64,000 bases of DNA from Allobosea sp. Leaf344. GTDB taxonomy: Bacteria; Pseudomonadota; Alphaproteobacteria; Rhizobiales; Beijerinckiaceae. Every line of letters begins with the position of its first letter. Within the stretch, counting starts at the first letter, position 1. Both the position numbers and the translations under genes were made by a program. Shown here one piece after another: positions 60,850 to 64,000 of this stretch. The stretch is taken from the NCBI RefSeq assembly GCF_001426225.1, contig NZ_LMRT01000001.1:927613-991612 (forward strand), read 5' to 3'. The notes beneath the pieces were generated by a model. That model searched no databases and was not told the DNA's origin. It worked only from the letters and a program-made list of their open reading frames with translations.

Positions 60850-60882
60850 GGCGCCGCGAAACGCCTCCGGTTTCGCGGCGCC
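60850..60882. terminator. Hairpin between convergent genes, probable bidirectional terminator
   Basis: GGCGCCGCGAAAC at 60850-60862 pairs perfectly with GTTTCGCGGCGCC at 60870-60882, with a 7-base loop. It lies between the 3' ends of the small plus-strand gene and the malic enzyme gene. There is no clear T-run, so the terminator role is inferred from position and stability. Confidence 0.55.
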
Positions 60883-60895
60883 GATGGCGAGGCTG

Positions 60896-63181
60896 TCAGC
60901 CGCCGATGTTGAAGGCCGCCAGCGCCGCCATGTTGACGATGTCGCTGTCCTTGGCGCCGAGCGGGACGATCTGCACCGGCTTGTCGAGGCCGACGATCAG
61001 CGGGCCGATCACCGTCGAACCGCCGAGCTCCTGCAGCATCTTGGTCGAGATCGAGGCGGAGTGGAAGGCCGGCATGATCAGCACATTGGCCGGGCCGGTG
61101 AGCCGGCAGAACGGGTACTGGCTCATCAGATCGCGGTTGAGTGCGACATCGGCGGCCATCTCGCCGTCATATTCGAAATCAACGCGCTGGCCGTCGAGGA
61201 TCTTGACCGCCTCGCGCACCTTTTCCGAGCGCTCGCCGGCCGGATGGCCGAAGGTCGAGAAGGCGAGCATCGCGACCTTGGGCTCATAGCCCAGCCGGCG
61301 CGCCACGCCCGCCGCCTCGATGGCGATCTCGGACAATTCCTGGGCCGTCGGCATCTCGGTGATGGCGGTGTCGGCGACCAGCACGGTGCGCTCGCGCGAG
61401 AGCACGATCGAGACGCCGATCAGCCTGTGGCCGGGACGGTCGTCGATGACGCGGCGGACCTCTTCCAGCGCGATCGAATAATTGCGGGTGACGCCGGTCA
61501 CCATCGCATCGGCATCGCCGAGCGCGACCATGGCGGCGGCAAAATGGTTGCGGTCCTGGTTGATCAGCCGCTGGCAGTCGCGGAAGAGATAGCCCTGCCG
61601 CTGCAGCCGCTCATAGACATATTGCGCGTAGGCCGCGTTGCGATGCGAAAGCCTGGCATTGGCGATGGTGATGCCCTTGGCGGCGAGATCGACGCCGAGC
61701 TGCGCCGCCGTCTCGTTGATGCGCTCCTCGCGCCCGACCAGGATGGCGTGGCCGAGCCCCTGCCCGACGAAGGACATCGCCGCGCGGATGACCTGCTCCT
61801 CCTCGCCCTCGGCGAAGACGACGCGCTTGGGATAGCGCCGCACGCGCTCGAAGATCCGGTTCAGCGTGCCGGCGACGGGGTCGCGCCGGGCCGAGAGCTG
61901 GGCCTTGTAGGCGGGGATGTCGACGATCGGCTTGCCCGCCACCCCGGTCTCCATCGCCGCCCGCGCCACCGCGACGGGCACGACATGGATCAGCCGGGGG
62001 TCGAAGGGCACGGGGATGATGTAGTCGCGGCCATAGCGCGGGCGCGAGCCCTGATAGGCGGCGGCGACCTCGTCGGGCACGTCCTCGCGCGCCAGCAGGG
62101 CCAAAGCCTCGGCCGCCGCGATCTTCATCTCCATGTTGATCGTGTTGGCGCGGACGTCGAGGGCGCCGCGGAAGATGTAGGGAAAACCCAGGACGTTGTT
62201 GACCTGGTTCGGATAATCCGAGCGGCCCGTCGCCATGATCGCGTCGTCGCGCACCGCATGGACCTCTTCCGGCGTGATCTCGGGATCCGGATTGGCCATG
62301 GCGAAGATGATCGGGTTCGCGGCCATGGACGCGACCATTTCCGGCGTCACGGCTCCCTTCTGGGAGAGGCCGAAGAAGGCGTCGGCGCCCTCCAGCGCCT
62401 GGGCGAGCGTGCGCCGGTCGGTCACCGCGGCATGGGCGGATTTCCACTGGTTCATGCCCTCGGTGCGGCCCTGGTAGATCACGCCCTTGGTGTCGCAGAG
62501 GATGACGTTGTCCGGCTTGAAGCCCATCGCCTTCAGCAGCTCGGTGCAGGCGATGGCGGCGGCGCCGGCCCCGTTGACCACGAGCCGCGTCGACTGGATG
62601 TCGCGGCCGGTGAGGTCGAGCGCGTTGATCAGCCCGGCCGCGGCGATGATCGCGGTGCCGTGCTGGTCGTCATGGAAGACGGGGATGTCCATCAATTCGC
62701 GCAGGCGCTGCTCGATGATGAAGCATTCCGGGGCCTTGATGTCCTCGAGATTGATGCCGCCGAAGGAGGGGCCGAGATACCGCACCGCGTCGACGAATTT
62801 GTCGGCATCCTCGGTATCGACCTCGAGATCGATGGAATCGACGTCGGCGAAGCGCTTGAACAGCACCGACTTGCCCTCCATCACCGGCTTGGAGGCCAGC
62901 GCGCCGAGATTGCCGAGGCCGAGAATGGCGGTGCCGTTGGTGATGACGGCGACGAGGTTCGAGCGCGTGGTGTAGTCATAGGCCTTGGACGGATCTTCCG
63001 CGATCGCCAGCACCGGCACCGCGACGCCCGGGGAATAGGCGAGCGAGAGATCGCGCTGCGTCGCCATCGGCTTGGTCGGGATGATCTCGAGCTTGCCCGG
63101 CCGCCCCTGCGAATGGAACAGCAACGCCTCCTGGTCCGTGAAGGTCGGGCGGGCGTGTTTGATCGGCGGGCGGTCGGTCAT
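60896..63181 (-). CDS. maeB: NADP-dependent malic enzyme with phosphotransacetylase-like C-terminal domain
   Basis: The protein has 761 residues. The first 430 or so are a malic enzyme: RDLSLAYSPGVAVPVLAIAEDP, NLVAVITNGTAILGLGNLGALA, the magnesium-site segment FHDDQHGTAII, and the dinucleotide loop VNGAGAAAIACTELL. It converts malate to pyruvate and CO2. The last 320 residues resemble phosphotransacetylase (VVFAEGEEEQVIRAAMSF, GDADAMVTGVTRNYS, LADTAITEMPTAQELSE-like, ILIMPAFHSASISTKMLQELGG), a domain that in such fusions is thought to be regulatory or structural. The ATG at 63181 (MTDRPPIKHARPTFTDQEAL) matches the family start; the longer open frame to 63325 does not. Confidence 0.93.
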   Translation of the reverse strand: MTDRPPIKHARPTFTDQEALLFHSQGRPGKLEIIPTKPMATQRDLSLAYSPGVAVPVLAIAEDPSKAYDYTTRSNLVAVITNGTAILGLGNLGALASKPVMEGKSVLFKRFADVDSIDLEVDTEDADKFVDAVRYLGPSFGGINLEDIKAPECFIIEQRLRELMDIPVFHDDQHGTAIIAAAGLINALDLTGRDIQSTRLVVNGAGAAAIACTELLKAMGFKPDNVILCDTKGVIYQGRTEGMNQWKSAHAAVTDRRTLAQALEGADAFFGLSQKGAVTPEMVASMAANPIIFAMANPDPEITPEEVHAVRDDAIMATGRSDYPNQVNNVLGFPYIFRGALDVRANTINMEMKIAAAEALALLAREDVPDEVAAAYQGSRPRYGRDYIIPVPFDPRLIHVVPVAVARAAMETGVAGKPIVDIPAYKAQLSARRDPVAGTLNRIFERVRRYPKRVVFAEGEEEQVIRAAMSFVGQGLGHAILVGREERINETAAQLGVDLAAKGITIANARLSHRNAAYAQYVYERLQRQGYLFRDCQRLINQDRNHFAAAMVALGDADAMVTGVTRNYSIALEEVRRVIDDRPGHRLIGVSIVLSRERTVLVADTAITEMPTAQELSEIAIEAAGVARRLGYEPKVAMLAFSTFGHPAGERSEKVREAVKILDGQRVDFEYDGEMAADVALNRDLMSQYPFCRLTGPANVLIMPAFHSASISTKMLQELGGSTVIGPLIVGLDKPVQIVPLGAKDSDIVNMAALAAFNIGG

Positions 63182-63409
63182 CGAGAGGCTCTTCTTCGCG
63201 CGTTTCCAGGGCAGGCTGCCGCATGCGTCGCTGCGCGATGGCGGCGGTGTTCTTGGGGCCGCCCGGAGCTTTCGTCCCGGCTTCCCGCGGTCGGCGACCA
63301 TAGGCAAGCCCCCGGCGCGCCACAAGTGACGCGACGCCCGGCCGCCATGCGGCGCGAGGGGAGGACGCGCCCGGCCGGCGGCGCGGGGGCGGGCCGTGCG
63401 GGCAATGGG

Positions 63410-64000
63410 TCAGAGGCGGCCGCGGACGCTGCGGACGAAGTCCCCGACATAGCGATCCAGCGCCACGGTCTGCTCGCTGACGCGGCTGCTCGCCTCGACG
63501 ACGCGGGCCGCGGCCTCGCCGGTCAGCCGCGCCTCGCCGCTGACCGAGCCGACGCTCAAGGTGACGCTGCCCGTGCTGCCGGCGACGGCCTGGGCATCGG
63601 CTGCGATGGCGGAGGCGATGCCGGCCTGGCGGCTGACGACGTCGGCGACGATGCCGGCCGTATCCTCGATCGTCGTCATGGTGTGCTCGATATGGGCCAC
63701 GGCTTCCGAGGCGGTGGCGGTGGCGGAGCGGATTTCCTGCAACGTGTCGGAGATGTCGCGCGTCGCCTTCTGGGTCTGTTCCGCCAGGTTCTTGACCTCG
63801 CCCGCCACCACGGCGAAGCCGCGCCCGGCCGCCCCGGCCCGCGCCGCCTCGATCGTCGCGTTCAGCGCCAGGAGATTGGTGCGCTGGGCGATCTCGGCGA
63901 TGAAGGCGAGCACGGTGCTGACCTTGTCGGCGGCCTCCTTCAGCCCGGTGACGTCGCGGCGCGTGCTGCGGACATAGCTCGCCGCCTCGCCCACCGTCGT
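63410..64000 (-). CDS. Methyl-accepting chemotaxis protein, C-terminal part (runs off the window)
   Basis: The last 197 residues of a chemoreceptor are present, with the 5' part beyond position 64000. The signalling hairpin tip is seen as [51 protein letters not shown], which would contact CheA and CheW. The remainder is an Ala/Ser/Val-rich coiled coil, typical of a methylation helix, ending in SVRGRL. No sensing domain is visible in the window. The 228 bases between this gene and maeB hold nothing recognisable. Confidence 0.92.
   Translation of the reverse strand, partial: TTVGEAASYVRSTRRDVTGLKEAADKVSTVLAFIAEIAQRTNLLALNATIEAARAGAAGRGFAVVAGEVKNLAEQTQKATRDISDTLQEIRSATATASEAVAHIEHTMTTIEDTAGIVADVVSRQAGIASAIAADAQAVAGSTGSVTLSVGSVSGEARLTGEAAARVVEASSRVSEQTVALDRYVGDFVRSVRGRL

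Overview
The window looks like a chromosome segment of an alphaproteobacterium, probably order Hyphomicrobiales and perhaps a Bosea-like genus. This is inferred from the high GC of positions 30-64 kb, the cobG/cobN aerobic-type cobalamin genes, the rhizobial-style gene content and the imperfect palindromic repeats near cob genes; no rRNA or tRNA gene is present to confirm it.

Left part (1-24 kb) is an accessory region with lower GC, especially 11.7-22 kb. It starts with the 5' part of cysD (sulfate activation). Divergent from it is a compact group: cytochrome P450, HtrB/LpxL-type acyltransferase, a short-chain reductase resembling 3-ketodihydrosphingosine reductase, and a sulfotransferase. 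Next come the parts of an ABC-type capsule exporter (Wza/KpsD-like outer-membrane lipoprotein, KpsT-like ATPase, two KpsE-like inner-membrane proteins, KpsM-like permease), arranged divergently. Then follow UDP-GlcNAc 2-epimerase and two very large glycosyltransferase proteins. Together these suggest a sulfated or lipid-modified surface polysaccharide. The block is cut by broken insertion sequences (IS3, IS21, IS481 and a probable IS5 remnant at 12.5-15.2 kb; IS256 inside a second IS481 at 22.0-23.6 kb).

Positions 23.6-29.7 kb hold a prophage remnant: XRE regulator, ERF annealing protein, YqaJ-type exonuclease and HNH protein on the plus strand, facing a terminase large subunit, a DUF5681 protein and a ParB-methyltransferase fusion on the minus strand. 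No integrase, portal, capsid or tail gene is seen.

Positions 30-38 kb return to high-GC DNA: manC and a phosphomannomutase (GDP-mannose supply), a small secreted protein, a HAD dehalogenase-like enzyme, a GMC oxidoreductase with a small membrane protein, and a D-2-hydroxyacid dehydrogenase.

Positions 38-58 kb hold a large cobalamin locus: cobC, cobD, cobO, cobP, then a cobalamin riboswitch reading into hupE, a DUF1636 gene, cobW, cobN, cobG, cobH, cobI, cobJ, (cobK reversed), cobL, cobE and cobM, followed by cbiD (reversed), cobB and bluB. The oxygen-dependent CobG is paired with CbiD, and cobF is absent. cobA, cobQ, cobS, cobT, cobU and cobV are not in the window. Related palindromic repeat arrays lie after cobD (40.2-41.2 kb) and after bluB (58.0-58.3 kb).

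Positions 58-64 kb are housekeeping: a 3-oxoacid CoA-transferase pair, a LysE-type exporter, a small conserved protein, a malic enzyme-phosphotransacetylase fusion, and the 3' part of a chemotaxis receptor gene.
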